From the NCBI GenBank assembly GCA_001465935.1, contig LNKV01000008.1:550346-614345 (forward strand): DNA of 64,000 nucleotides. Reading direction: 5' to 3'. The stretch comes from Clarireedia homoeocarpa. Taxonomy: Eukaryota > Ascomycota > Leotiomycetes > Helotiales > Rutstroemiaceae. A model generated the notes under the pieces. The model ran no database searches. It was not told the origin of the DNA and worked only from the letters and a program-made list of their open reading frames with translations. Below are positions 32,772-44,097 of this stretch, one piece after another. The position numbers and the translations under genes are program-made. Position 1 is the first letter of the stretch; every line of letters begins with the position of its first letter.

Positions 32772-34204
32772 TCAGCTCTTATAAACTTTGAAGATCGCCA
32801 TGTCGTGCGCAGTCAGTGTTGCCGAGACAGATGTTCCTGTACCCGTGGCATTGGTGTAGCATTCTTTCCACGAATATGTACCTGCTCCAAGGCCAGGAAC
32901 ATCGGAAAAATTTACGGAGAGGGTTGCTGCACCAGTTGATGCAACGAGACCAATCACGTAGCCTGTGCTGATTTTGCCAGACCAGTATGGATAAAGTTGG
33001 CCAGAAACGGGCGCAGATTTGCCTGATGGGGTAAAGTATTTTGCAGGTATACCCAAGGAGTCTTGGTTAATTGAGATGACGTCCTGTTTTCTCAGTCAGC
33101 TCAGTTCTTGTACTTAATTTTCTTCCAAATTTAAGATTTAGCAGAGAAAGTGGATGGACCTTATTCAATAGTATAGCCAAGCTCGCTTTACTAATCTTCG
33201 ATAAATCCGTCCCAATTAGCAACGGGCTTTTGGCAATGGCCCAAATTCCAAAATGTGCCCTTTCTTCCGCCGCTGTCAGGCCTCCGTTCCCCACATCCAA
33301 CATATCAAAGTCGTTGAAGCCCCCGGGACCGGCATACTGTGCGAGTGCCTGAGCACCAGATGCTATACTCATGATAGATGACCATGTATCGGTGATATCG
33401 CCTGAGACGCGCCAGGAGTTGCCGGTCTTTAGTCCCCAGGTCCAGACCGAGTCCGCACCCCAGTTGCACATTGCGTAGTAGATCTCTCGTCCAGAGGAAG
33501 TGAGTGCATTGCTCATTGTCGTGTAGCGTGTCTGTGACGTACCAGTGCTGGGTGTGGCGCACTGTTGAAGATCAGTCTCGGACTTATTGATATTGGGTAT
33601 GAAAGCGTAAGCAAGAAAGAAATAAGGTCAGTATGTACGTTGTCGTATTTCCAAAAGTCAATACCCCAGCTAGCTAACGTCTTTGCATCTTGCGTTTCAT
33701 ACCCTTGTGATCCGGGGTACCCTGAGCAAGTGGCCGTTCCCGAGTCCCCGTAAAGTCCTGCAGCAAGTTTTATTGGGACCGTGCCAAAGTATTGGATGCT
33801 CATACTACTGACCCATCTTGAGACCCATGCCATGGATTTGTGTTGCAACAGCAGCAATTCCATTTGGCCATTTGTTGGGATCAGGTACGAGTGAGCCATT
33901 AGACGCCCTCGATTGACTTGACCAGGTATCATCGGTGTTGATGTATACATACCCAGCGTCTTTGAGCCCCAGGCTCACGAACGCTTTGGCTGCTGCTAGA
34001 GCTGTGGCGGCTGAGGATGCTGATGAAGTTTAGTGAGGAAGTAGAACCGAGGTGGATATGAGTCAACTTACGCAGACCAGAATTCCAGTTATTGAAACCC
34101 ATCGCAGGGGTAAGCCCTACCCCATTGTTGATCCGCTTTGAGAGCTCTACCGGAGCACCATATGCAATTACTGCTAACAACAGAATATGAGGTGATATAT
34201 ACAT
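32772..34204 (-). CDS. GH27 alpha-galactosidase, secreted (5 exons)
   Basis: Exons 34072-34204, 33813-34019, 33639-33757, 33160-33561 and 32772-33083 give 390 aa. The signal peptide is MYISPHILLLAVIAYGAPVE. The GH27 barrel is complete: GLTPAMGFNNWNSGL, LKDAGYVYINTDDTW, the YGDSGTATCSGYPGS stretch formed across intron 2, the nucleophile Asp in WKYDNC formed across intron 3, and the acid/base-type Asp region in GGFNDFDMLDVGNGGLT. SINQDSLGIPAKY and a C-terminal beta domain ending MAIFKVYKS follow. The family removes terminal alpha-1,6-galactose from galactomannan and raffinose-type sugars. All splice sites keep frame and each restores a conserved motif, so the gene appears functional. It is among relics but shows no damage itself. 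Confidence 0.92.
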
Positions 34205-35103
34205 GATGAAAACACGTCAGGCATTGAATAGAAAAATGAAATATTGGAATATATACAGACGAAGAAAAGCTAGGGCAAAAGAGAAGGACACAGTTCCTTT
34301 TAACGAGTGATTTTAGTATTTGTCAACAACCGTTACTGTTGCATTATGAGTTTTCGTTTTACGACCATTCGGGATTTTGCATCTCCTGGCCTCGATTGTC
34401 GAGTCTCTCGAAGCATTCATCCACCCACTCAGCGTCTGAGAGACTGAGGGTCTGAGGGGCTGAGGGGCCAAGGAGCAAATCAAGCGAGCATACCCCACAA
34501 TATCTCCCCATCCATATAACGGAACTTAACATCCCGAATATCTCAAAAAGGTTAGTTGTTCGTGGGGAGGCACTTCCTTCCGAGCTTAGAAACAAAGATC
34601 ATTGGCGACTAAAAATGCCATTAACTGAAAATATTGATAGATTGGATAGAGAAACACAGGCACAGGTTTCCGGAGTCCCGAATCACGGTGTTTACTTCTA
34701 GCACTCATGATTTGAGGACCGGGTACTTTCACGGGAAAGCCCAGAACAGAAAACTGATTACTGAGCTGGCAGAGCTCCTCGATTTCCAAACACGCCGACT
34801 GCCGACTATTCCAAATATATAGAAATGTGTTACAGGCCTCCTGTAACAATAAGATATAAAGCAATCATATCAATAAAATAATGTAGTTGGGCACCCAGCG
34901 TTTCTAGCTTTTCTACAGGTTTCGAGTTCTCCCCCCCCCCCCCCCAAAAAAAAGCTTCCCCGCAACAGCCAAAACTTTGTTCTTTGTGACCCTAATTCCT
35001 TCCTCATGATGAGATTCAACTCCAGCGGCTCCCAACAGTTTATCCAACTCGCGTCATTCCATATGCACGGCCACTAGGAATCAACCAAAATGGTAATATT
35101 GAC
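34205..35103. other. Intergenic region between GH27 and GNAT genes
   Basis: It should contain the GH27 promoter (first 300 bases) and the 3' end of the GNAT gene. There are short CTGAGG-type repeats near 34436-34470 and a run of 15 C followed by 8 A at 34931-34953. No gene is seen. Confidence 0.4.
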
Positions 35104-35859
35104 TTAACAGGCGGCACCGGCACCGTGGTTGTCAATCAACATCAACCAGGCTTTGACGCCAGAACCACCGTCCTTGGTCTGACCGTCTTCATCAAACCGT
35201 CCAGCTCCTACTGTAATTTCCTCTACGATCTTGAAGCCGAAATGCTCATACAGAGGCACAACATTGGGTGATGTTGCCTCAAGCCACACGCTGTGCTGAT
35301 CCTGTTTCGCTCTGTTTAAGAAAGGAGCAACAACGGCTGAGATTGCGCCTGGCACTTTCGGGACGTGGGGGTTGCGCCCAAGAAAATCAAGAACATAATG
35401 CTGTCTTATTTGTGATGACTTCGTTTCAAGGCCGATGTGCTGTTTCTTAGCCCGTTGGACAACCTCCTTCCACTCTTTCTTCACTGCCGCTACGTTGATG
35501 TCTTCTGGACCGTGCGATCCCTGCAGGGCTGAGGCGCCGCCGGAGGGAAGTTCCCATAGCGCAACTGCGGAGGTATCTCCGGCCTCAACAAGGGTCCCAC
35601 CTAAGCGAAGGGACTCTCGAACAGTCTTGTCAACGTATTCGTCCACGGTTTGCCCAGATTCAAGACTAAAGGATGTTGTGGCCGGTACTTTGCCGAAGGC
35701 AGAAGCTAACCCTTTTATGCAACCGATAACTTCGGGATCGTTTGGATGCGAGATAATATTTGCACGAGGAAGATGGGTCGCATATGACCGAGTCATGATG
35801 AAAGTTGGGGCAAGATGAAGGCTGGATCTTATGCCAGTATAACAAAATTTTGACGACAT
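35104..35859 (-). CDS. GNAT-family N-acetyltransferase
   Basis: A single exon of 251 aa starting MSSKFCYTGIRSS. The GNAT fold is suggested by the C-terminal half. HYVLDFLGRNPHVPKVPGAI has the strand 4 and acetyl-CoA loop position, although the classical Q/RxxGxG/A loop is weak. SVWLEATSPNVVPLYEHFGFKIVEEITVG is the strand 5, helix 4 and strand 6 signature of fungal GNAT proteins. The N-terminal half contains the substrate-side region (GGTLVEAGDTSAVALWELP). It transfers an acetyl group from acetyl-CoA to an unknown amine. Related fungal proteins are mostly uncharacterised. No signal peptide is evident. A second Met at residue 22 (MTRSYATHL) could be an alternative start. Confidence 0.8.
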   Translation of the reverse strand: MSSKFCYTGIRSSLHLAPTFIMTRSYATHLPRANIISHPNDPEVIGCIKGLASAFGKVPATTSFSLESGQTVDEYVDKTVRESLRLGGTLVEAGDTSAVALWELPSGGASALQGSHGPEDINVAAVKKEWKEVVQRAKKQHIGLETKSSQIRQHYVLDFLGRNPHVPKVPGAISAVVAPFLNRAKQDQHSVWLEATSPNVVPLYEHFGFKIVEEITVGAGRFDEDGQTKDGGSGVKAWLMLIDNHGAGAAC

Positions 35860-37995
35860 CTTGAAACAATGATTAAAATACTTTGGCGATCTGAAAGCGA
35901 CAAGTGAGGGCGGGCTAGAGCAATATATACATTTTTAAAGACAAGAAACGCAAGAGATCGATTACAGTTCCTAGTTGGTGCGTGGAAGCAGGGTAGAGCG
36001 GGTCGGTGATGTTTTCACAGAGCGGTTGTCTCTTAGCTATACGAAAGAGGCATGTAGCAGCGATATTACATGTATACGTTAGCATTACTATTACATAGAC
36101 TTTTACATATTGTATTTCATTATAAAATAACACGTCATTATACAAAGATGGCAGTTATTCTGAGTAAGACTGCTAGGATTTGAAGAGTTCTACAGAGTAT
36201 ATACCCTGTGGTGTCCACTATAAACCTAGCTTTATATGTATCTTTAGCTGAGCTAGAGAGGATTTTTGAGAAATATTATCTTTCTAACTCAAAGCTCACG
36301 TTCGGAAACAAGAGTAAGATCCAGTAGTCTCCTACTGTGTTTATCCTAAACTACATCGCCGATCTCTTCCTCGGGGTTGATTATTTGCTCAGATTATGCA
36401 ACTTCCTATCCTTCTGCCAGTGAAAGAGGAATACTCGATCTCAAAGTTCTTGTCATTCTACAATGTATGGTCCCATTGAAGGAGGTTATAGAATTTACTA
36501 AGATCCCAAAATCTCAGAATATAAGATCAAGGTGAAAGCAAAAGAAAGAGATCAGAATTCTGATCAAGATCAGAGATTATAGATATGATATATGATAAAT
36601 GAAATTTATCGATAAAACGAGAAAAAGAAGACAGTTAATCCTGATCTTGTACAAGCTGTTATTGATCAAGGTTCTAAGAATTCTACTATGCTGAAACTGC
36701 TTATGAAGTAAACATTGGAGTACCCGAGAATAAGCAAATCTCTCCTACTAACATCGATTGTATCATTAAGCAGGAAAGCTTCCAATAAGCGAACTTAACT
36801 GTTAAACGTGGGTTGTCTAAGAGAGCAACCCAGGCAGGAGTAGGATACAGGCAAGTGTAGAAGGAAGGCAACCGACCTAGAAGTTAGGATACTAGGTTTA
36901 ATAACCCGGACACATCCTGGGTAGGAACTAAGTACTAGGTACTTAACCCACTTCAGTTCTTTATTCTGTATTTCTCTTCTTCATAGATTCGTACAATGCT
37001 ACTCTCACTTCTTGAGACCTCATGCTCCACCTGCTACCGGTTAAACAAGAAGGCTAAGGCAGCTAGACAGTGTTAATAGTTTGCCAGTTCAATAGTGCAT
37101 ACTCCACCTTTTTAAACCGTTCGAGAAGTTGTCGGATCAGGTAATTCACACCTGTAGTACTACAGATGTGATTCCTAACTACAGCGTTGCCATTTACGGG
37201 AGTGCTCTCACAATAGGAAAGCCGGGTTATATCTAGCTCAGATCTCCCACTTAGCTAAAAGGATCTGACTCAATTCAATCAGCACCTGTACTTATACATT
37301 GTGATACAGTGGTGCCACGAATTGACGTCGAACTAACAGAAGTGAATAAGCCTGTTGCAATATACTTGAACAGCTGATAGTCAGTGCTTTACAAGTATAT
37401 TCTCAAACTGCGACCAGATAGGTAGTGTGTTGCTTATACTAAGCAAGGGTCTCATCTCATATGAGGAAGGTCAAAAGTGGGCCAACAAGTGCTTATAATT
37501 TAACTTACTCTGCATAAGTTAGTACCATCTTACTAATATCTAAAGCTAATTGTAATTATGAATCAGAAATCGAATTCTGAAATCTTACATCGAATTCTTC
37601 TTTGAGTTCGATCCATCGAGTACAAGCATCTTTATAGTGCTTACTTTAAAAATATGGAGATCAGAAGTATCTACCCTGCAAGCTAGTATACCTGGTATAC
37701 TACTATAAATCCTAGAAGTTTCATCAATCACGATCGTGACCTCAGTAAAATACCACATCATTATAAAATAGAACGTCATTGTAAAGTAGTATGTCATCAT
37801 TTAGTTGCCTATTATAAATTGAGAATTATTGTAATATAAGTTAGAGCTGATCCAACTGGATTACACAGAGGCAGATGATCTCAGATTTTATTTGTTCTAC
37901 CTTGGAATTGTCATTTCTCCAAGGGCACAACGTCGCAGACTATTCCACAAGTGGCTATTTTTTGATAACAATAGCCATACTACCCAAATATTAAT
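35860..37995. other. AT-rich degenerate region, possible retroelement relics
   Basis: No intact gene is seen. Diverged duplicate blocks appear near 36113-36140 and 37765-37800 (ATTATAAAATA.CACGTCATT type, both on the plus strand). About 36635-36720 reads like a fragment of a retroelement protease region (LVQAVIDQGSKNSTM), but it is short and stop-broken. TA-rich composition suggests RIP-type decay. The last 200 bases should include the promoter of the MFS gene. Confidence 0.4.
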
Positions 37996-39320
37996 ATGAA
38001 TCGTTCTCGAATTCAAGATTATCCACCAAATGGAGGTTGGATAGCATGGAGTCAAGTGCTTGCATCATTCTTCATGTCGATTTGTTCATTGTGAGTTAAG
38101 ATGGGTGTTTTCAGCTCTAGGTCAGCCTTGAATTTTAATTACATACACTAAATCACTGCAGAGGTCTAGCCAACACCTTTGGCGCTTTCCAGTCTTACTA
38201 CCAAGATAATCTTCTAGCAGGGTACTCGCCATCGGCGATAGCCTGGATTGGCACCACCCAAGGGTTCTTGGTGAATGTTGTCGGCGTCGTCAGTGGTCGA
38301 ATCTACGATCTAGGCTACATCAAACCACTTTTGTACTTCGGCATGTTCTTCAATGTCCTCGGTCTGGTCACCGCTAGTTTTGCTACGACATATGTCTCGA
38401 TCTTTCTGTCTCTTGGAGTTTGTGTCGGCCTTGGATCAGGCAGCTTTTACGTTCCTAGCCTAGCAATAATCTCCTCCTATTTTACGACCAAGCGACCCCT
38501 CGCCATAAGCATCAGTGCCAATGGAGCTAGTATCGGAGGGATTATCTACCCAATTCTCTTCCGTGTTCTTGTCGAGAGGATCGGGTTCCCGTGGGTTTGT
38601 CGCATTTTTGCGTGTATGAACGCTTGCTTGCTTCTTATATCCATTTTCCTCATATCGCCACGTGTTGTAACAACTACGCAACGCAAGTTCTTCGACCCAA
38701 CTGCCTTTCGCGACCTGCTGTACATACTATTCAGTGCAGTGTTGTTTCTTCTATGGCTTGGTGTGGACGTGCCTCTCTTCTTCATCCCAACATTTGTTCA
38801 ATCATCTCTCGGCTTATCTGCAGAGCTAGGAGACTACCTACTAGCTGCAATGAACGCATCCTCGATATTTGGTCGAATACTTCTTGGGCTTTTGGCAGTC
38901 TACTTTGGATCTTTCGGCGTATGGCAAATTTCTATCGGTGCTTCATGCATATTACTCGCATGCTGGGCAGCCATCAGCAATTTGTCTGGTGTCATCACAT
39001 TCGTCGTTCTATATGGCTTTTTCATTAGCGGTGCTCAATCACTGCCCGCGTCTGTGCTACTAGTCATCTCTTCAGAATTAGGTCTTGTTGGGACCCGTCT
39101 GGGAATGAGCAGTGTCTTGGCAGGAGTTGGCTTCCTGATCGGTCCTCCAATTGCGGGTGCTATTCAGAAGTCTCCTGCCGGTTATGCGGGACAAAGCGCG
39201 TTCGCTGGGTCGGTCTATTTTACTGCTTTGGGAGTGGTGGTTTTGATATTCTGGTTACACAAAAGAAGATCGCGTCGGCAAGCAAGCAATACAGAAGAGT
39301 TAAACTCTGCTAGTGTTTAA
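37996..39320 (+). CDS. MFS transporter, monocarboxylate-transporter-like, 417 aa
   Basis: Exons 37996-38090 and 38162-39320. The N-terminus reads DYPPNGGWIAWSQVLASFF, the GGxxAW motif of fungal MCT-type (SLC16-like) transporters, and the intron joins CSL to GLANTFGAFQSYYQ in the first helices. About twelve hydrophobic helices follow. Typical MFS markers are SGRIYDLGYIKPLL (loop between helices 2 and 3), YVPSLAIISSYFTTKRPLA (helix 4-5 region) and GMSSVLAGVGFLIGPPIAGAI. It ends in a basic tail (HKRRSRRQ). It should sit in the plasma or vacuolar membrane and move a small organic acid or metabolite. Its proximity to the terpene synthase and the 2OG oxygenase makes export of a product one possibility, which is inference. 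Confidence 0.88.
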
Positions 39321-41643
39321 TTATATTATATAATTCCTAATATGCCGGACCACATGATATAGAGACTTATGTATAATAGATCTATATAATGTAGAGTTCT
39401 ATCACTATATCAAATCCAAAATCAAGATTATACTCTCGGGGAGCTTAACTATCTTAATCTATACAGGCTGTTGAGTGAGACAGCTATACCCAAGTTGGTC
39501 AAAAAAGGTATGAAGGACGATTTCTGGTCGGTGGCTGTAATGGTTGTAATCATCACTCTACCAACCACCAATTCTGAAGTGAATTCAGTGTTTAATCTCC
39601 GACAGAATTTCTCTCGAGCTACTTGGTACAACAATATCCGCTCCTATATGCACGATAACTTTAAAGAAGAATGTGCCAGAATATAGCCAAGAGGAACTGT
39701 CGGGGTTTGGAACCTACCCAAGAAATACTAGACTGGAAGAGGGATACGCTGGATAAAGAACAAGGTAAATAAGTATTTCTGATCAGTCCGCCTGCGTCCC
39801 TCTGCAAGCTCCGCTGGCGTTCCTACGTAAGCTCCGGTGGCTATCTGCGATATCTCTTGCTAGGTTGCGAACAAAATGTGGGGACCGCACTCGTTACGTG
39901 TTCCGCTTTTCTCCAGTGGGGTGCTAGCGAACCCAAGAGCGAGCGCCCCTTACATGCGGTTTATAAGTAGATGAAAATCAGAAGCTAACCGAAAACAGCC
40001 AGAACAAAAGTACTAGTCGTCAGGGGATTAACTCGTTTGTGGGAGACTATGTACACACGGTCCCTCGACCCCTATCCCTTGACTGCCATAAGCGCCTTCC
40101 CCACCTCATTTTGAGCATGGGGGGAAGTAATAAGCAGTCAAGGGGATATTATCCCCGACGAGCATAAAAATGTTTCGTCATCGACGACATAACCCTCTTC
40201 GACAGGGATATACAAAAACGCTACTCCTCTGGGGAACCATACTGTATACTCTCGGCCCCCGTACTTACATAAGTGTCATACAACTATCCTCGATGAGAAC
40301 AAAACACATATCGTCATCAATGGAGATTCCCCTCGGATATTTTAAAAAATTACAGACGACTTTTCGGCTGCCGGGATAAATCCACTGTAACAGACAAGTA
40401 TATCATAAAGGTACATATTTTCAAGTGGAGTAAGCCTGTTCGTATCTATCCAATAGGGACTCTCGAACATGAGGGAATACGAAGGCATAGATATGGAATA
40501 GCTGAAGGGAAATAGTATTTTCATACATGTAAAACAAATTAATGTCCGTCCTAACCACTAACCACCCTGGCTAGGACACCAATATCGCAAAACGGTGAGT
40601 TGAAAAAACTCATCTTAACAGCAGGAAGTCCCTCCTCCTCGGAAGCCAAACGAATCGTAGTCACTTCCGATGTATACTATCTGTGCTATGCCATATAGGC
40701 CCCTTCCATTTATCCTTAGCATAGAATCAATATTATTAACACAACCTTTAGCAACCTCTTTTTTTGCTCCACAGTAAGACACGAAATGATTATAATATAC
40801 AACACGTCATAAAGACGCATATGCTCAGGAAAAACAAGCCGAACCAGCCCATAATTTTCACTCACGTAAAATATGACCTGAGACTTCGTATCTACCCAAA
40901 TATCAAAAGAATATACCTACAAATTACATCTAGGAGATCTATACAGAATATGATCCACAACAGCACACCCATTGCATCCCTCACCAAGAGGGGGAAAAAA
41001 AAGGACCACATACTTCCACCTGCTTCAAATAGGCTGGTCATCCAACAAAAACCTAATAGCCAAATACGACACTGCCCAGGCAGTTGCCCAGACGGTCCCC
41101 TAGTTATCACCACTACCACCATGCAATGAAACAGTGCTTATTGCATTTGCCGCATGATCCTAACCAAAATTCGACGTCTAAATCACATTGCCCCGCTAGG
41201 ATGGGATATGCACAACTATCACCCGAATCTTGGAGGACTGATTGGCCACTATATCGAACCTCAACCTCATGCGCCGAGTAATGACCTCACTGTTCTCAAG
41301 TCACCAGCGCAAAGGCAATAGAGTAAGCCCTAAATACTCTATGCTTATATACCTTGCCCCAGACGGACCAGGATACGGATAACTGGGGTCAGTAGCAAGA
41401 TCAATACCAGTCACCTCTCCAAACCGCCACGAATCCTCAAATGATCTGATGCAGAGAGAGATTGACGCAATTTAACCTCTAATAGGACCACTTATCTAGT
41501 GTCTAATTCAACTAATGTCCACATATAGTGCCCGGTTACGAGTATAAAAAGGACGTGATAGACAGATAGGGGCCTCGTGGTCAGAATAAAAACGCTCTGT
41601 TACCTTCTGTTGTATTTACATTTACTTCAAAGACAATATAGTG
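39321..41643. other. 2.3-kb gene-poor region
   Basis: I see no assignable gene. GC-richer patches near 39785-39960 and a local inverted repeat of about 15-20 bp near 40074-40155 (CCCTTGACTGCC / GCAGTCAAGGGG) look like part of a degenerate repeat. A 121-codon frame at 40764-41129 is Lys/Asn/His-rich and unconvincing. The last 150 bases are the likely promoter of the 2OG oxygenase. Confidence 0.4.
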
Positions 41644-42795
41644 ATGCCTTCATTTACTAAGTTCGACGGCACCCTCCGGTCTGTCGTATCGGATACTGCC
41701 CGCAAAGCGTCCTTTGACGAGATCCCTATTATCTCTTTAGCCCTTCCCAAGGATCAGCTCATCAACGAGTTCCGCGACATTAGTACCCGCGTCGGTTTCT
41801 TTTACATCCGTGATCATGGAGTGCCAGAAGACCTCATCAATCGAGTGTTCGAAGTCAGCAAGGAATTCTTCCATCAGCCCAGAGATCAGAAAGCGGAGGT
41901 CCATTTTAATAAAAGTAAAGCATTTCGTGGTTGGGAACCGATGGCCGAAACGTGGGTGGATGACAAGCAGAAACCGGATAGGAAGGAGATTTTCTGTTGG
42001 GGCCACGAAGAATCATGGGGTTCAGAGCAGAAGGCAGTCAACGCTGATGGCAAACGTGAGTGTATCCCCTATGGTCTCTCGTTTAGCGAGTTATTCGCGA
42101 CACGAGCTATCCTATCTTCGAGAAAACATAAACTGAGCATCACCATAGTACGTACTGTGAACAATGCTATGGCCGCAGAGAACGTGTGGCCCAGTTCACC
42201 GCCCGACTTTCAACACTTGATTTTGGAATACTATGGCGAAGTCTTACAGTTGGCTCGGCGGCTCATCCGAATTTTTGCCGTTGCATTAAACCTAAACGAA
42301 GACTACTTCGATGCCATGGCAGCTCAACCAGGAACTCTGGGTAATATTGTCTACTACCCGCCGCAGCCGCCTACAGCGTCAGATATTGGCATCTCGCCAC
42401 ATACGGATTTGGTGGCGTTAACAATCCTTTGCCAGTCTGCGCAGGATGGCCTCCAGGTCCTAAATCCAGACAATGAATGGATCCTTGCTCCTTCAATTCC
42501 AGGGACTTTCGTAGTAAATATCGGTGATATGCTGGAACGCTGGTCGAACGGTCTCTTTGTTTCAACCGCTCACCGCGTGATTAATATAACGGGAAAGGAA
42601 CGGTTTTCTATTCCTGTCTTCTTTGGCCCTAACTTCGACACAATCGTCGAGCCACTTCCGACTTGTATATCGGAGGGACGTCCGGCAAACTACAAGCCTG
42701 TTCAAGCAGGTCAGTTTTTATTTGATGGCCTATCTGAATCAAATTACCGCAAGGAGAAAAAGGAGAAAGGACAACCTGTTAAGATAGTAGCATGA
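41644..42795 (+). CDS. 2-oxoglutarate/Fe(II) oxygenase (isopenicillin-N-synthase-like)
   Basis: Exons 41644-42055 and 42179-42795 give 342 aa. The N-terminal DIOX_N domain is clear (EIPIISLALPKDQLINEF, GFFYIRDHGVPEDLINRVF, SKEFFHQPRDQKAE). The C-terminal jelly roll has the iron ligands H212-T-D214 (ISPHTDLVALTIL) and H269 (STAHRVINITGKERFSIP), with the 2-oxoglutarate-binding R-x-S following. The 123-bp intron (donor GTGAGT, acceptor CCGCAG) is a multiple of three with no stop, so an unspliced 383-aa form would also be open. Splicing gives the family-like GKQNVWPSSPPDFQ junction and a normal length. This family hydroxylates, desaturates or closes rings in secondary metabolism. It lies 1.3 kb from a terpene synthase end. 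Confidence 0.88.
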   Translation: MPSFTKFDGTLRSVVSDTARKASFDEIPIISLALPKDQLINEFRDISTRVGFFYIRDHGVPEDLINRVFEVSKEFFHQPRDQKAEVHFNKSKAFRGWEPMAETWVDDKQKPDRKEIFCWGHEESWGSEQKAVNADGKRECIPYGLSFSELFATRAILSSRKHKLSITIVRTVNNAMAAENVWPSSPPDFQHLILEYYGEVLQLARRLIRIFAVALNLNEDYFDAMAAQPGTLGNIVYYPPQPPTASDIGISPHTDLVALTILCQSAQDGLQVLNPDNEWILAPSIPGTFVVNIGDMLERWSNGLFVSTAHRVINITGKERFSIPVFFGPNFDTIVEPLPTCISEGRPANYKPVQAGQFLFDGLSESNYRKEKKEKGQPVKIVA

Positions 42796-43229
42796 ATGTA
42801 AAATAGAATGATATAGTTAGGCTTAAGGTTAGAATGAACGGTTACCAGTATTTGAAGCACCACCTGCTGTTTATGTTCTCTATATTCTTTGCAATCGTTA
42901 CTCCAGATGCATCTGACCAGGCCTTCGTGCCTACAATTCACCACTTTAGTAGCTCCTCGAGCAGTCGTAAAAGTCAAATTTTACTTTCTATTTGCCTCCG
43001 TTGATACTATAGTCGCCATTAATCTCGAGAATAGCAAAGATATTCTCGGCAACAATACTGTATAGTATATCTCTAAGTATAGCTTTAAAGTATATATCTG
43101 TTACTAAAGTATTAGTTAATAGAAGTTTATTAATGATTAGTTTGAAAGGTATATCAAGTTTCCGAATCCAGTAAAAGATAACAGATTGAAATAGTTTAAT
43201 ATTACTCTTAAATATAATAATAAAGTCAC
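42796..43229. other. AT-rich spacer
   Basis: Very AT-rich between about 42980 and 43240, with no gene. The first 50 bases hold the 2OG oxygenase 3' end. Confidence 0.4.
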
Positions 43230-43963
43230 ATTTGTTTATGTACATAACTCAGATCCAGCTCAGGCCGCTGATCTCGCTCCAAAGCACCATACTATCTCCC
43301 CAGCAATATTTATTGGGGCACACCGGTCGTCCTCATCACTACCGAGAATCCAGACGGCACTTTCGACATAGCTCTATTCTTCCGCTTGGTGGCTAGGAAA
43401 TCGTTGCATGCTCGGTCTTGGCGCCATCTCCCAGACGACCATCAATCTTCTTTGCACAAAGCAGTGTGTTCTCAACCTTGCTTCAAATGATATGGCTGGG
43501 GCTGTGAGTTTCCTTGCTCGAACAACAAGCTCTACGCAGATATTGACTGTAAAGCCTGATAAGGGGTACCAATATTTCAAAAGAAGGAATGGATATGTGG
43601 AGGTCTTCGACAAATTCGGACATGCCAAATTGACACCGCTCAAGTTGGAAGTGGTTCGTCTCGCAAGGATTATGGAGTGCCTAGCGCAGATGGAAGTTGA
43701 ATTTGTTGTAGTTCACTAGATGATGAAGGACACTGATACAAAGGAGCTCCTTGCCCTAGGTTAAGGTCTTGAGGACGCATGTCCACGAGACTATCAAGAT
43801 GGAGGGATGGGAGAATCGAATTGATCCCGATAAGTGGCGTCCGATGATTATGAGTTTTCAGAAGTTGTATAAATTAACCCGAGGAAAGGTCAAGGAGTCA
43901 AAATTGCCGAATATTAAAGATGAGAAGTACAGAGCATTCTCTAATGCTGTTGAGGTCTAGGAA
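43230..43963 (+). pseudogene. Broken flavin-reductase-like (FMN split-barrel) gene
   Basis: The plus strand encodes a fungal flavin-reductase-like protein in pieces: YWGTPVVLITTENPDGTFDIA, then in another frame SSAWWLGNRCMLGLGAISQT, TKQCVLNLASNDMAGAVSFL, LVKPDKGYQ-type sequence, VRLARIMECLAQMEVEFVVV, and finally KVLRTHVHETIKMEG with RIDPDKWRPMIMSFQKLYKL. The family is identified by SSAWWLGNRCMLGL, the ECxxQMExE block and the RIDPDKWRPMIMSFQ tail. Breaks: a frameshift near 43370 between FDIA and SSAWW, a TAG stop at about 43719 where Glu is expected (VVH*MMKD), and a one-base frame change near 43760. It lies between the oxygenase and the terpene synthase, so it may be a dead member of the same cluster. 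Confidence 0.8.
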
Positions 43964-44097
43964 ATGATTTAAAGAAGTCTAAAACGAACGGTAAAAGCTG
44001 TTGGTCTAGTAGTTTGTGTCTATATTAGAATGAGCTGTTATTCAACATAGTAGTTCGTTCCTACTCTTTCGTTACAGCAAACAACATATCTCTTCTA

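Noticed and set aside
39471..39686. 71-codon frame (MSETAIPKLVKKG...) open on both strands
   Set aside because: No family resemblance, overlaps a similarly long antisense frame, and lies in degenerate repeat-like DNA.
40764..41129. 121-codon frame rich in Lys, Asn and His
   Set aside because: Composition reflects local AT-rich DNA; there are no motifs and no plausible start context.
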